A stretch of DNA of 64,000 nucleotides from Saprospiraceae bacterium (GCA_016706365.1 JADJJU010000006.1:1-64000), one strand, 5' to 3'. Counted from the first letter of the stretch, positions 8,843-18,690 are shown. The notes: a model not told the origin generated them from the letters alone. Made by a program: numbers and translations.

Positions 8843-9775
8843 TTACCTGAATTTTCTCTTATAAAAGAAAAGAGTGGGATCAGGCATTTGCTTTCGTCTT
8901 TTTTCGCTTAATGTATAGTACCCTTTATTCAGGATGTCCCAGCAAATGGCTTCACCCTGTGGCTCAATAGGATAATAGGGTGCAAGCTGCGGATTCCTTT
9001 TTAATGTCTCTGGAATGGATTCTCCTTCCTGTCGTTTCCAATAGAAAATTCTGCCATAGGAACTGATCAGGATTTCCATTCCATCGGGAGAGATACTTCC
9101 CGCTGTAACTTGATTAAAAGGAAATGTTCCAATATGTTTTGCAGTGTCAATGCCTTCAGTTTTGTAAGGATATTTAATGCTGTATAATCCAACAAATTTT
9201 TCACGTTTACTGATGATGAATATGTCCTTCGTCAAGGGATCTACCATGATCGCTTCTGCATCTCTAGGCTTTTTTGGATATGTAAAATGTATTGTTTGCT
9301 GAATATTTGCATCTAAGAATTTTTGAAAAGGCATCATTTCATCAATCAAAATATATATTGTAACAAAATCTCTTTTCCCTGCATTATCTCCAATATCAGC
9401 TAAATAGATATAACTTCTTTGAGTATCCTGATCCTTAATGCATTCAATATCTTCCCAGTCAATGTTTTTTATTGTATTTAGATGAAGTATACTTTTTATG
9501 CTTGCATCTTTTGTGTCAATCAACTTTATCCATGACTTGTCCCCACTATCATTATGGGCCCAAATGCAATCAGCGTTTGAATATGATGGAGCAATACCTG
9601 ATGCTTCTGGCATAGTGATAACCTTTCCAATTCCTTTACCTTTGGATTCAAATTCCTCATTCTGTACCCACTCCGTATCTTCTGATGAATTTACCCATGG
9701 CTTTGAGGAAGTTTTTTGGCAAAACAGCAGATGATTGTAAAGGAGTAAGAGAAATATAAAAAGCGATTGCCTCAT
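8843..9775 (-). CDS. Secreted beta-propeller-like protein
   Basis: 310 aa with a signal peptide (LFIFLLLLYNHLLFCQ). Motifs ASGIAPS, WAHNDSGDKSWI, IYLADIGDN, PRDAEAIMVDP and KDIFIISKRE recur in exported WD40-like/SdiA-regulated-like proteins of Bacteroidota. The spacing of such strands fits a propeller of short blades. No catalytic signature is certain. It converges on the kelch-like gene with only 10 bp between stop codons, and its upstream side is a short repeat island. Likely periplasmic or surface exposed; substrate unknown. Confidence 0.7.
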   Translation of the reverse strand: MRQSLFIFLLLLYNHLLFCQKTSSKPWVNSSEDTEWVQNEEFESKGKGIGKVITMPEASGIAPSYSNADCIWAHNDSGDKSWIKLIDTKDASIKSILHLNTIKNIDWEDIECIKDQDTQRSYIYLADIGDNAGKRDFVTIYILIDEMMPFQKFLDANIQQTIHFTYPKKPRDAEAIMVDPLTKDIFIISKREKFVGLYSIKYPYKTEGIDTAKHIGTFPFNQVTAGSISPDGMEILISSYGRIFYWKRQEGESIPETLKRNPQLAPYYPIEPQGEAICWDILNKGYYTLSEKRRKQMPDPTLFFYKRKFR

Positions 9776-9861
9776 ATAAGCAACATTTGGTGATTTTAGA
9801 TTTACTTTATATAAACGGAATATCCGGTTGTTTGTGTAAACTGACTTGATGTGTAAAGACG

Positions 9862-9936
9862 GGCGAATACGCCTAAATGCTTTATCAAGGCTTTTAAACC
9901 GGCTGTTTACGCTTCACCGCTTCAACGCTTCAACGT
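9862..9936. repeat. Small repeat island with GGCG...CGCC hairpin and 8-nt repeats
   Basis: Contains a GGCGAATACGCC hairpin (9862-9873), a GGCTGTT motif (9901-9907) and three 8-nt units of type ACGCTTCA (about 9910-9934). The GGGCGAAT core and GGCTGTT both recur in the larger island near 19.4 kb. It lies in the gap between two minus-strand genes. Confidence 0.6.
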
Positions 9937-9955
9937 GACTGTTAGGCCCTCCTTT

Positions 9956-10357
9956 TTACACCAATTCCGAATCATCCCAGCCCTTCTTAATCTTGCGCAA
10001 CTCTTCCAAATCCAATTGCTCATCTTCGTCCAAATTTTCAGTTTTCTCTTTTGTACTCAATTCCAGATAGCGCTGTTTGAGCCTATCCTCCATTTCTATT
10101 TTTCTCATTTCATCTTCCAGAATACGCTTCTCCCAATCGACGCCATAACCGGGAATTCCAAAAATATTCAATGCCTGGATGACTACACTAATGCCCCATC
10201 CTCCAATTGGAAAAATTGCCCAGGGGAAATGGGAACCTCCAAGTATATTTAAAACAATAAAAAACACACTGAATACTACCCATGTGACCAAATTTTTATA
10301 GAAGGATTTTATCTTTTTAACCCTTTTCTGTGCTTTTGCATATTGTTCTGCATTCAT
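9956..10357 (-). CDS. 2TM domain-containing protein
   Basis: 133 aa. Basic N-terminus (AQKRVKKIKSFYKNL), then two hydrophobic helices (VTWVVFSVFFIVLNIL and FPWAIFPIGGWGISVVIQAL), then WEKRILEDEMRKIE and a charged C-terminal coil, which is the layout of the small Bacteroidota 2TM-domain family. It is 3 bp from the preceding membrane-protein gene, so it is the last gene of the acylase operon. Function of the family is unknown. Confidence 0.8.
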   Translation of the reverse strand: MNAEQYAKAQKRVKKIKSFYKNLVTWVVFSVFFIVLNILGGSHFPWAIFPIGGWGISVVIQALNIFGIPGYGVDWEKRILEDEMRKIEMEDRLKQRYLELSTKEKTENLDEDEQLDLEELRKIKKGWDDSELV

Positions 10358-10360
10358 TAC

Positions 10361-10717
10361 TTATCGCTTTGAGTGTATGAAATGTTTCAGAGAAGCACCG
10401 ACAGCAGCGGAAGCCCCCACCAGGATTCCACCCATAATGCCCGTTAGCAATATTAATACAGTTCCACCAATTCCACTAAATAATTGCCCGATTCGTTCAC
10501 TTAGTATATGTTCATTGGATCTGTCTATCAGGAATGCTATCACCACATAAAGTAAGAATGCCGCCAGGAATCCTGAAAGAAAAGCTTTTCCAGCCCTCCA
10601 ATTCATGATGTAACCAATAAGAATTGCAGGAAATACAGGCGCATACCAGGTGAAAAATTTAGCTGTAAGCCAGGTACACAAAATAAGAGTGAGTAAGCCC
10701 ACTATAAATGTTTTCAT
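10361..10717 (-). CDS. Small integral membrane protein
   Basis: 118 aa, about four hydrophobic segments (TFIVGLLTLILCTWLTA, FPAILIGYIMNW, GFLAAFLLYVVIAFLI and GGTVLILLTGIMGGILVGASAAVGAS), the last Gly/Ala rich. The start overlaps the acylase stop (ATGA at 10714-10717), indicating translational coupling. Family not recognised. Confidence 0.75.
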   Translation of the reverse strand: MKTFIVGLLTLILCTWLTAKFFTWYAPVFPAILIGYIMNWRAGKAFLSGFLAAFLLYVVIAFLIDRSNEHILSERIGQLFSGIGGTVLILLTGIMGGILVGASAAVGASLKHFIHSKR

Positions 10718-13140
10718 AATTTATTCATTTTGATAGTGAATAATGCATTGCTTACTTCAGCTGCGTTGGTAAATAAATGGAGTTCATGGTGTTTTCCTTT
10801 GCTCCATGTATCAATACTATCATCATAATATTTAGATCCCGGATTTCCTGATTGTCCTCCCGGATATACTCCCAATGCTTTAGGTCCCGTAGGAGTGAGT
10901 TCTATAATCATTCTCCAACTGGGGCCATGTGTGCTTGTCATGGCATTCAAAGCATCAGAACTTCCACCCACATCAAGGAGTCTTGAAAGAGCGGGAATTC
11001 TAAGCAGGTGATTTACTGCGGATTTTTGATGTGTCAGCCAGGTAATACTATCTATACTTTTATTTTCTAAATTTAAAGTATCACAAGCAGCAACAAATGC
11101 TGCTTTTGCAATGTCTTTGGCACTTTCCTTTAGTTCCACCGTCTCATAAATGTCAAAAACATTATGATCCGGAATGTCATTGATCAATTCTACCAGCTTC
11201 CACTGATCAGGTAGTCTGGAATGTGATGACTTTTCGTGGGTCGTTTCATCAAATGTCAATTTTTCCATTGCATTGAACCATTCATTGAAAATCGCAGGGG
11301 CCGGACTTGCTGCGGTATATTCATAATTCCAGCTTTTGAGTATTTCTAAAGCTGATTTTTGCGCAGAGCTTAAATCCTCCTTATCCATTATTAATAGCAT
11401 AGACGGAAGTGCTTCTTCAGCCTTAAGAGAATAATTGCTATTTTGAATATCAGCCATGTCCTGAAGTGATAATTTGGATTTTTCTTCCAGCTTTTTATTA
11501 AGCGTCCTGCCCCGGAATTCTTCAAATGAACCCATATAGACAAATGGGTAGGAGTCATCTGTACTATGTTGATTCGCCGATGATACAAATTGTCTTTCCG
11601 GATTGATGGTGGCAGGGAGCTGACTGTTATCCAAATAATGTGTCCACGAACTGGAAGCCTGCGCGCCATCTGAAATAAACTGACCACTCATATCGCTTCT
11701 AAGAGGCCAAAAACCCTGAGATTTTAAAGCAATATCTCCTTCTCTTGAAGCAAATACCACATTTTGAATGGGAGAGGGGAAAACACTAATGGCTTCCATA
11801 TAGTCCCCAATATTTTTAGCTTTATTCAGAAGCAGAAAAGTAAGTAACTCTCTTTCACTCTTTGCATCATGTCCTGACCATTTGAAGACCAGGTCTCCTT
11901 TCCCGGATTCTTCAGATTTTATGGCTACAGGAACCCATCGCGTATAGCTGACAGTATCAATTAATGATTTCTGTCCTTTTATTTTAATGGTTTCTATACG
12001 ATATTCTGTATTGAGTGTTTGATCATCAAAATTGTATTTCTTCTTATCCTGTCCGTTCCATTTGATTTCCAGCCAGTCTACAACGTCCTGGCCTCCATTT
12101 GTTATTCCCCATGCTATATGTTCATTAAATCCGATAATGATATGCGGCACACCCAGCAAAGAAACTCCATAGACATTCTTTTCAGGGGTCACCAGATGAT
12201 TTTCGATCCAGATCGAAGGGAAGGTTAACTGAAGATGCGGGTCATTGCAAAGAATAGGATTGCCAGTAGCTGATTTCTTACCGGAAACTGCCCAATTATT
12301 GCTGGCAAAAGCTTGCTGAGGATCCTGTGCTGCAAATGGATCATTGTATCCGTAAACCGGAGTTTCCTGTGTTGAAGTCAACACATTGTTTTTAAGTCCG
12401 GTCCAGGGACCAGGATGCACCGGGGACTGTCCCGGCTGGGCATGTGGAAAGAGAAATTGAAAGAGAGAATCGCCAATTTCAGCTTTCAGGTTGGAATTCT
12501 GAATGTCATAGTTTTTGGTTGTCAGAGTTCGCGCCATAGACTTAGAGGTAAGCACACATTTCAGCAAGGTCCATTCTTCCGGCTGATATCCTAATAATTT
12601 GAATTCCAGAGGCAATTGTCGTTTACACAGATTTTGGATATAATGATTGATACCATCTGTATATGCTTGAATAAGTTGCATGGATTCAGGATCTTTTTGG
12701 TAAAGCTCCAGAGTTTTTTCAGCTCCCCAGACAATTCCCTCCCGGCGAATTTGTTTGTCATGATCCAGTGTTCTTGGACCTAATATTTCAGATAATCTAC
12801 CACTGATGGCTCGGCTGGCAATATCCAGTTGAAACAAACGAAGTTTGGCATGCATATATCCCTGTGCAAATGCTGCATCATTATCATTTTCTGCAAATAT
12901 GTGCGGAACCATTCGATCGTCCAAAACAACTTCTACTACTCCATTCAGGGATGGGTGATTTAGTTCCATATTTTTAAAATCTTTCTCTGACTCAGCATTT
13001 TGCCAAAATCCGTCGTATAGTGAAAAGAATGGACCAATTGGCGGTAAGGTTTGATCTCCCATTGAAATTGGATTTGCAGATAAAAAAATCCAGGCTGCCA
13101 GAATGAGGGTCCAGAGGAATAAGGTTATAGAGGGTTTCAT
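10714..13140 (-). CDS. Penicillin acylase family N-terminal nucleophile hydrolase
   Basis: 808 aa, with an N-terminal hydrophobic signal/anchor (ITLFLWTLILAAWIFLSANP). The acylase signature is clear: DDRMVPHIFAENDNDAAFAQGYMHA in the alpha-chain region, and the beta-chain start at Ser280 (SNNWAVSGKKSATG) followed by NDPHLQLTFPSIWIE, plus GVPHIIIGFNEHIAWGITNG. Family members are exported precursors that autocleave before the Ser and hydrolyse amide bonds of acylated amines (beta-lactams, N-acyl-homoserine lactones, acyl peptides). The physiological substrate here is unknown. First gene of a three-gene operon with two small membrane proteins. Confidence 0.92.
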   Translation of the reverse strand: MKPSITLFLWTLILAAWIFLSANPISMGDQTLPPIGPFFSLYDGFWQNAESEKDFKNMELNHPSLNGVVEVVLDDRMVPHIFAENDNDAAFAQGYMHAKLRLFQLDIASRAISGRLSEILGPRTLDHDKQIRREGIVWGAEKTLELYQKDPESMQLIQAYTDGINHYIQNLCKRQLPLEFKLLGYQPEEWTLLKCVLTSKSMARTLTTKNYDIQNSNLKAEIGDSLFQFLFPHAQPGQSPVHPGPWTGLKNNVLTSTQETPVYGYNDPFAAQDPQQAFASNNWAVSGKKSATGNPILCNDPHLQLTFPSIWIENHLVTPEKNVYGVSLLGVPHIIIGFNEHIAWGITNGGQDVVDWLEIKWNGQDKKKYNFDDQTLNTEYRIETIKIKGQKSLIDTVSYTRWVPVAIKSEESGKGDLVFKWSGHDAKSERELLTFLLLNKAKNIGDYMEAISVFPSPIQNVVFASREGDIALKSQGFWPLRSDMSGQFISDGAQASSSWTHYLDNSQLPATINPERQFVSSANQHSTDDSYPFVYMGSFEEFRGRTLNKKLEEKSKLSLQDMADIQNSNYSLKAEEALPSMLLIMDKEDLSSAQKSALEILKSWNYEYTAASPAPAIFNEWFNAMEKLTFDETTHEKSSHSRLPDQWKLVELINDIPDHNVFDIYETVELKESAKDIAKAAFVAACDTLNLENKSIDSITWLTHQKSAVNHLLRIPALSRLLDVGGSSDALNAMTSTHGPSWRMIIELTPTGPKALGVYPGGQSGNPGSKYYDDSIDTWSKGKHHELHLFTNAAEVSNALFTIKMNKL

Positions 13141-13457
13141 AGAAGGGTATTACTTATGGCACTAAATTTAATGGAATAATTTGAACTGTATCCATTGATA
13201 TCAGAATTTTGAAAGTGATTTGGATTCTTTCACTCAGGGAGTAGCCGGGCTTAGGTAATGAAGTCTTACTTATTTATTGCAGACGAAAGGTCCGGTGTAT
13301 AATTTTTGTTGAAACAATGTTCGTGTTATGGCCTGGAATTTCTTCCTCCGGGGAATTTTTAATGTTAAATTCTAAATAAAATTGATGTCGGATATATGAA
13401 AATAGATACTTTACACGATTGATTAGAGATTTGATTTAATACCTTCAACCACATCGT
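13141..13457. other. Divergent intergenic region
   Basis: A 317-bp spacer between the acylase operon and the outer-membrane/peroxidase gene set, so it should hold promoters for both directions. A near match to the -7 box (TACTTTAC, 13408-13415) lies about 43 bp before the plus-strand start. No repeat or small gene seen. Confidence 0.35.
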
Positions 13458-14111
13458 ATGAAATTTAGAATACTCTTTACTTTTTTGCTTTTAGTTGTAT
13501 TAAACACTTTTCTAAGGTCACAGGATGAATCTTTATGGTTTGGCAAAACTCCATCTTTAGAAATTCATCTGAATGTGACAAATACCCTCACGGCAATTTT
13601 CAATAGCCAGGGCAATCAATCTCATGTTGATCCTTACCAATTGACCCTAAAATATGGTAACAAGCATGCGTTCAAATTTTCGGGAGCCATCAACAGGGAA
13701 ACAAGGCTTTCAGATGGAACCAACAATTTTTTAGACGTAAATGAAAGTATTATAAGGACAAGGGTCGGCTATGAAAAAAGAGCTGTTATGGCCAGAAAAT
13801 TTGCGCTATATTATGGTATCGATTTGGCTTTCAACTACATTAATGAACGATCAGAGTCTGGTATTTTGTCCAGCAGCACTTTTGTGATAGAAGATCGTAC
13901 CATACAAATTGGTCTTGGACCAGCTATTGGGATCATGTATCATATCAATAAGAATATCAGTGTCAGCACAGAAGCATTTGCATATTTCTTTATCAATAAC
14001 AGAAAACGATCAGAGCCCTCACCTCTCGGTGGATCAACAGTTTTAAAAGAAAACGGTACCAGTTTACAACCTGTGGTGCCTTCTTCTCTTTATTTGTGCT
14101 TCAAATTTTAA
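13458..14111 (+). CDS. Secreted protein, probable outer-membrane beta-barrel
   Basis: 217 aa. Signal peptide (FLLLVVLNTFLRSQ) followed by alternating amphipathic strands (YQLTLKYGNKHAFKFSGAI, IQIGLGPAIGIMYHI, ISVSTEAFAYFFIN) and a C-terminal aromatic residue (LYLCFKF), the usual features of a small outer-membrane barrel. It is followed after 6 bp by a second such protein and then by the di-haem peroxidase. No specific family recognised. Confidence 0.7.
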   Translation: MKFRILFTFLLLVVLNTFLRSQDESLWFGKTPSLEIHLNVTNTLTAIFNSQGNQSHVDPYQLTLKYGNKHAFKFSGAINRETRLSDGTNNFLDVNESIIRTRVGYEKRAVMARKFALYYGIDLAFNYINERSESGILSSSTFVIEDRTIQIGLGPAIGIMYHINKNISVSTEAFAYFFINNRKRSEPSPLGGSTVLKENGTSLQPVVPSSLYLCFKF

Positions 14112-14117
14112 AGGCAG

Positions 14118-14726
14118 ATGATGAAAGTCATATTTTTATTACTGCTCTTCTTTTGTCAAGTTTTGCCATTCGATTTAATAGCACAAGACGAGCAACAGCA
14201 AGTGAGCGATTCTACAGCAAATGGATTTACAGTTCCTATGACACATGGGACTAAATCAGTGGGGCTCAATATGACTCCCATGTTGAAGCAGCTTATACCT
14301 TTCAACAGATCCAACATAAGTGTTGCCGGTCCATATTTTGTTCAATTCAGGCGGATAAAGAAAAGTGGCGTCCTTGCCCGTTCAGGTTTGGGTTGGAATT
14401 TAGGCACAACTGATTTTGATATTCCCAATATTAACCTGCGTTTTGGTTGGGAAAGAAGAAGGAATTTTTACTCCAGGTGGACCTATAACAGAGGATTTGA
14501 TTTTGTTTTTTCTACCGGCGGAATTAATATCGATTCCGGTAATGATAACTTTGAAGCTTTTTTAGGAGTCCAGTTCACCTGGGGTTTAGATTATTTTGTT
14601 TTACCCAATGTAAGCCTGAATTTGGAAACTGGTTTAGCAGTAGGAATTGGCAGTGATAATTCATTCACGACCTTCTTCATACCTCCAATTTCGTTAAATT
14701 TAAATTATTGGTACGTTAAAATGTAA
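14118..14726 (+). CDS. Secreted protein, probable outer-membrane beta-barrel
   Basis: 202 aa (ATGATG start; the second ATG at 14121 is equally good). Signal peptide (FLLLLFFCQVLPFDLIAQ), then barrel-like strands rich in Gly and aromatics (SGLGWNLGTTDFDI, FGWERRRNFYSRWTYN, VSLNLETGLAVGIG, ISLNLNYWYVKM). It is 6 bp from the preceding barrel gene and 38 bp from the peroxidase, so the three are likely co-transcribed. Confidence 0.7.
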   Translation: MMKVIFLLLLFFCQVLPFDLIAQDEQQQVSDSTANGFTVPMTHGTKSVGLNMTPMLKQLIPFNRSNISVAGPYFVQFRRIKKSGVLARSGLGWNLGTTDFDIPNINLRFGWERRRNFYSRWTYNRGFDFVFSTGGINIDSGNDNFEAFLGVQFTWGLDYFVLPNVSLNLETGLAVGIGSDNSFTTFFIPPISLNLNYWYVKM

Positions 14727-14764
14727 TAAATTAATGTATATTTAGGTTGTTAAAAATAAAAGAT

Positions 14765-15889
14765 ATGAAATTAAGAGTCCTACTATCAATTTCTGTAATT
14801 ACCACCACATTATTTTTGCTTAGTTGCGAAAAAACTGAAAATGATGCGGTGGATCTTCAATCTTTACCGCTTCCTCAACTATCCTCAAGTCTTGAGTCTT
14901 ATGATGATATCGATGATCTTTCCAGGAACCCATTTTTTAGGGGGATTCCGGGGGGCCAACAAATAGATATCACTGACGCAGGTGCTACTCTGGGAAGGGT
15001 TCTTTTTTATGATCCCAGGTTATCGATTAACAATAGAATCAGCTGCGGTTCATGCCATAGTCAAAAACATGGATTCGCCGATCCCCGTCAATTTAGTGAA
15101 GGTTTTGCCGGTAAAATTACTTCCAGAAATGCGATGTCAATTGCCAATCCCTCTGCTAATAACCATTTCTTTTGGGATTCCCGGGTATCCCGTATTGAAG
15201 AATTGGCACTGGAGCCTGTTAGAAATCATATCGAGATGGGCATGGAAAAAATGGATGATCTGGTACTGAAACTAAACAATACTTCATACTATAGCGAACT
15301 TTTCCATAATGCATTTTCTTCAGAGGAGATCAGTCCGGAAAAAATAGCTTCAGCTCTTTCTCAATTTATGTGCTCTCTCATTTCAGTTGATTCCAGAATG
15401 GACCAGGGATTGAATAATGGTTTCGCTAATTTTTCAGAATTGGAAAGACTAGGCCAAGAGTTATTTTTTGGTCAAAAAGCCATGTGTGGATCTTGCCATA
15501 GCAGTGGAAACTTTAGTGCTCCTGATTTTCCGGGAGGAGGTTATTCACAACCGGATGTTCAGGGAACCGCAAACATAGGACTTCAATTAGTGTACACAGA
15601 CAATGGAAAACACGAAGGCCAATTCAAAATTCCATCCTTGAGAAATATAGGTGTATCTGCCCCTTATATGCATGATGGCCGGTTTAAAACATTGGAGGAG
15701 GTTGTCGAGCACTACGATAATGGTATAGCATTGCATAAAAATCTGGACTCGAAATTCAGAACAAATGATGGGGCAAGAAAATTGAATCTCTCAGCTATTG
15801 AGAAATTGGCTTTAGTCGCATTTCTGAATACATTAACTGATGAGAAATTCCTGAATGATGAGCGTTACTCAGACCCATTTAAGTACTAA
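14765..15889 (+). CDS. Di-haem cytochrome c peroxidase (CcpA/MauG family) lipoprotein
   Basis: 374 aa from the ATG at 14765 (an upstream in-frame TTG at 14747 adds only six residues before the signal). Lipoprotein signal ending LFLLSCEKT. Two c-type haem motifs: CGSCHSQKHGFADP near residue 95 and CGSCHSSGNF near 243. GQIxxR-like features and PYMHDGRFKTLEEVVEHYDNG near the C-terminus match the family, whose members reduce H2O2 or oxidise protein residues in the periplasm using electrons from cytochrome c. The two barrel proteins upstream suggest an outer-membrane assembly. Substrate unknown. Confidence 0.92.
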   Translation: MKLRVLLSISVITTTLFLLSCEKTENDAVDLQSLPLPQLSSSLESYDDIDDLSRNPFFRGIPGGQQIDITDAGATLGRVLFYDPRLSINNRISCGSCHSQKHGFADPRQFSEGFAGKITSRNAMSIANPSANNHFFWDSRVSRIEELALEPVRNHIEMGMEKMDDLVLKLNNTSYYSELFHNAFSSEEISPEKIASALSQFMCSLISVDSRMDQGLNNGFANFSELERLGQELFFGQKAMCGSCHSSGNFSAPDFPGGGYSQPDVQGTANIGLQLVYTDNGKHEGQFKIPSLRNIGVSAPYMHDGRFKTLEEVVEHYDNGIALHKNLDSKFRTNDGARKLNLSAIEKLALVAFLNTLTDEKFLNDERYSDPFKY

Positions 15890-15929
15890 GTTTTATAGTG
15901 TTTCTTTGTTGTAGATAATTTTATAGAAG

Positions 15930-15959
15930 TGAGCTTTCGATTTAAAAATTGGAGGCTCA
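15930..15959. terminator. Hairpin between convergent genes
   Basis: Stem TGAGCTTTC/GGAGGCTCA (two T-G wobbles) around a 12-nt AT loop, followed by a T-rich stretch on the plus strand. It lies between the stop of the peroxidase gene and the stop of the converging gene. Confidence 0.45.
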
Positions 15960-16769
15960 TTTCATTTTAGCTTTCCACTCCTGATACTCAGCTTCAGCAT
16001 ATTTGCTTATTATTTCTTCAGCTCTTTCTATAGATCCATTTCCCTGAAAGTGATTTAACAATTCTGTCAACAGTTGAAATCCGCCTTTATTGAAAAGTTT
16101 TGTTGACAGTTCAATAAACCGGGCTTGATACCAATAGTAATTTGCTGCCGGTAAATCCTTATGGGTTAAATTATAAGCACTAAGGGATCTTTGAATGATA
16201 TCTTCACCCTCTCCGGGATTAAGCGCCCAAACAAAATCATTAACTTCAAAAAAGGAAATCGCAAAATAGGTGGAAAGAAAATCCTGCATCCATACTTCAG
16301 GTACTTTTATATTTCTACTTTTCAAAATATAGGATTGTCCCAAAGTGTTGAGGACGTATTTATCATATTCACTTATTTCCTTATCAGTACTAAGATCTTC
16401 ATACCCTAATTCCATGGCAGCAGTGAATTTATCAGCGGGGATTACTATACTTTTTTCATTATCGAAAAATGGTATTCCATATGGGATAATAAGATATTTT
16501 TCTACCCAGTCATTTTTGTCCAGTATCAGAACATTTATACCGCTGAATATTTCAGGATATTCTGATTGATAGAATGCTTTAGCTTCAGATAGAAATTCTT
16601 TCAATGTCTCAGCTCTTGTTTCATATCCTTTAGAATAGAAGAATTGAGAATGAGATTTCAACGGGGTTAAACCCGTTTCTTTATTTGTATTCTGTGCAGG
16701 TAGCTGAGTACTTAGAATAATCAGAAAGCAAACAGACAGGATATATTTTGACAACATATTGCTTTCCAT
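15957..16769 (-). CDS. Secreted protein of unknown function
   Basis: 270 aa; an alternative start at 16757 (MLSKYILSVCFLIIL) places the signal peptide at the very N-terminus and may be the true one. The mature part is mixed alpha/beta (SEYPEIFSGINVLILDKNDWV, GIPFFDNEKSIVIPADKF) and resembles exported peptidase-like MA-clan proteins without an HExxH motif; I do not assign activity. The start is 6 bp after coaD, so it is the last gene of that operon. Confidence 0.65.
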   Translation of the reverse strand: MESNMLSKYILSVCFLIILSTQLPAQNTNKETGLTPLKSHSQFFYSKGYETRAETLKEFLSEAKAFYQSEYPEIFSGINVLILDKNDWVEKYLIIPYGIPFFDNEKSIVIPADKFTAAMELGYEDLSTDKEISEYDKYVLNTLGQSYILKSRNIKVPEVWMQDFLSTYFAISFFEVNDFVWALNPGEGEDIIQRSLSAYNLTHKDLPAANYYWYQARFIELSTKLFNKGGFQLLTELLNHFQGNGSIERAEEIISKYAEAEYQEWKAKMK

Positions 16770-16775
16770 TTTATG

Positions 16776-17240
16776 TCATTGAAGGTTAGGAACCACTTCA
16801 GGAGGAAGAAAAGGAGAAGCATCCCCATTTCCTTTTATAATTTCCCGAACAATTGTAGAACTGATATGGGAATACTGAGGCGAAGAAATAAGAAATACTG
16901 TATCAAGGTCCTTGCCGACGATACTATTTAATTGAGAAATAGTCTTTTCGTAATCAAAGTCGGATGCATTTCTCAAACCTCTAATAAGGTATTTTGCACC
17001 AATTTTATTACAGAAATGAGCAGTCAAGCCCTCGAAATAATCTACTTCTACCTTGGAATCATCTTTAAAAACTTCCCTCAACCAATTCATTCTTTGGTCG
17101 AAAGTAAACAAAGATTGTTTCTGGGAATTGACACCCAGAGCTATAACTATTTTATCAAAAAGAGGTAAAGCTCTTCTGATGATATCGGCATGGCCAACTG
17201 TAATGGGATCGAATGACCCTGGAAAGACCGCTATTTTCAT
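16776..17240 (-). CDS. coaD: Phosphopantetheine adenylyltransferase
   Basis: 154 aa, the usual length. N-terminal nucleotidyltransferase motif FPGSFDPITVGHADII (T/HxGH), YLIRGLRNASDFDYE, and ISSTIVREIIKGNGD near the C-terminus are diagnostic. It transfers AMP from ATP to 4'-phosphopantetheine, the penultimate step of coenzyme A synthesis in the cytoplasm. It follows the unknown secreted-protein gene by 44 bp in a four-gene minus-strand run. Confidence 0.97.
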   Translation of the reverse strand: MKIAVFPGSFDPITVGHADIIRRALPLFDKIVIALGVNSQKQSLFTFDQRMNWLREVFKDDSKVEVDYFEGLTAHFCNKIGAKYLIRGLRNASDFDYEKTISQLNSIVGKDLDTVFLISSPQYSHISSTIVREIIKGNGDASPFLPPEVVPNLQ

Positions 17241-17284
17241 TATTCGGTATTTGAAGAGTGAAGATACTGCCTCAGGTTCAATAC

Positions 17285-17815
17285 TTATTCATCAAATTTA
17301 ATGGAATCCAGAAATTTGTCAATGTCCGGGTGAAAGGATGAACTGGCAGGATACTCAACTTTCATGTTGAAGTACCGGCTTCCTTTTACGAAAGCCTTTG
17401 ATTTGATCAATCCTTTTCCTTTGTCATATGATATTCTCCAGATCATTCCCGGATATCCCTGGATTTTGATGGGATCACTATAATCAACGGTTCCGAATAT
17501 GCTGGAAGCACTGGCATCTATTGTTGCTGCAAAAAATTCATTTAAGAAATCTGTAGAATCATGATGAATGGCACCTTCCGGAAAATCACAAAATTGAAGC
17601 GTATACTTAATTTTTTGTTTATTGATTTCTTGTTCTCCTTTAAAAATATGAACTACTAATTCGCCAACAGGTCCTTCTGAAGATTTCGAAGTCTGTTCCA
17701 TGGAAGATGGAAAATAAACACTGCAGCCAGCTTCTGGAATTTTTTGAAATGATTGAGCAAAAATATTCAGATCTGAGAAACTGAAAAAGAATAACGTGCA
17801 GAAGATTAATTTCAT
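17285..17815 (-). CDS. Exported protein of unknown function
   Basis: 176 aa with a signal peptide (LIFCTLFFFSFSDLNIFAQ). The mature part (CSVYFPSSMEQTSKSS, IQGYPGMIWRISYDKGKG, FNMKVEYPASSSFHPDIDKFLDSIKF) matches the style of small PsbP/Mog1-like exported proteins that are common in Bacteroidota, but the assignment is weak. The start overlaps the preceding glycosyltransferase stop by 4 bp (17812-17815). Confidence 0.65.
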   Translation of the reverse strand: MKLIFCTLFFFSFSDLNIFAQSFQKIPEAGCSVYFPSSMEQTSKSSEGPVGELVVHIFKGEQEINKQKIKYTLQFCDFPEGAIHHDSTDFLNEFFAATIDASASSIFGTVDYSDPIKIQGYPGMIWRISYDKGKGLIKSKAFVKGSRYFNMKVEYPASSSFHPDIDKFLDSIKFDE

Positions 17816-18686
17816 GATCCCTTAACGATTTTGTAATTCTTGTAGTATCCTACTTTCCAGCCCATTTTTTGTTCGAGCCAGACCCTTACTTTATTTTTTA
17901 AATTCATGCGATTGAAACTTGGGTCAAAATCAAACTCCCAATTAATTTTTTGGACCTTTTCCTGGAATACTCCCGGGTGTGTTCCTTCGTATTTTCTGAG
18001 CGCATCTATTCCCTGATAGTCAAAATCCAATGTTCCCGCAGACGCAGTTTTCTCATCCGTATGCCAAAGTTTTTCGAAATCCCTCACTTTCAATTTCATT
18101 TTATCCGGAGGGCGAACCCATCCGTAATGAAAAATGGATGCATTTACAGGTTTTACCATGAGTTTGTGGTTGTTTCCTTTTCTAAATCCCTGTGCATCCC
18201 GGTAAGAATAAATTGTTTTATCGTTGCGGATCACCCGAATTTCATGTCGGTACCACTTAGGTGAAACGCCCAGATAGTCATATGATCCATAAAAATGCAT
18301 GTAATTGAAAAGCAAGCCATCAATCTTGGGATAATCCTGCCATTTTTCCATTGCCACTTTAATAACAGGCAAATCATCTTCATGCATCAATTCATCGGCT
18401 TGAATATAAATCACCCAATCATAATAACCAGGAATTTTCTGAAACGCTTTATTAGTTTCCTCCGCAAGTACTTTTCCACCTTCCCGTAAATTTTCATCCC
18501 AGATTGAATCAAGAATGATAATTTTTTTCTCATTCATATTTTCAATGAGTTCTCTGTGCCATCGACAGATTGACCAACTGATACAAAAAAGCAATCCACT
18601 AATGGCAATACTGATCGGATAGACTCCACTACGGGGTAATCATATTGAATGGCATTTCTGATGATAGTAAATCCTGCTATTTGCAT
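17812..18686 (-). CDS. Family 2 glycosyltransferase, frameshifted
   Basis: The protein starts at the ATG at 18686 (MQIAGFTIIRNAIQYDYP ... VSVGQSVDGT) and then shifts frame near 18550-18556; the remaining 240 residues continue as ELIENMNEKKIIILDSIWD, VIYIQADELMHEDDLP, YRHEIRVIRNDKTIYSY, with a conserved FHYGWVRPPDKM. Together this is a normal-length cytoplasmic GT2 glycosyltransferase of about 290 aa with an A/D motif in IQADE. One base appears to be missing. The start lies only 5 bp downstream of a -7-like box. First gene of the operon that contains coaD. Acceptor unknown. Confidence 0.8.
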
Positions 18687-18690
18687 GCCG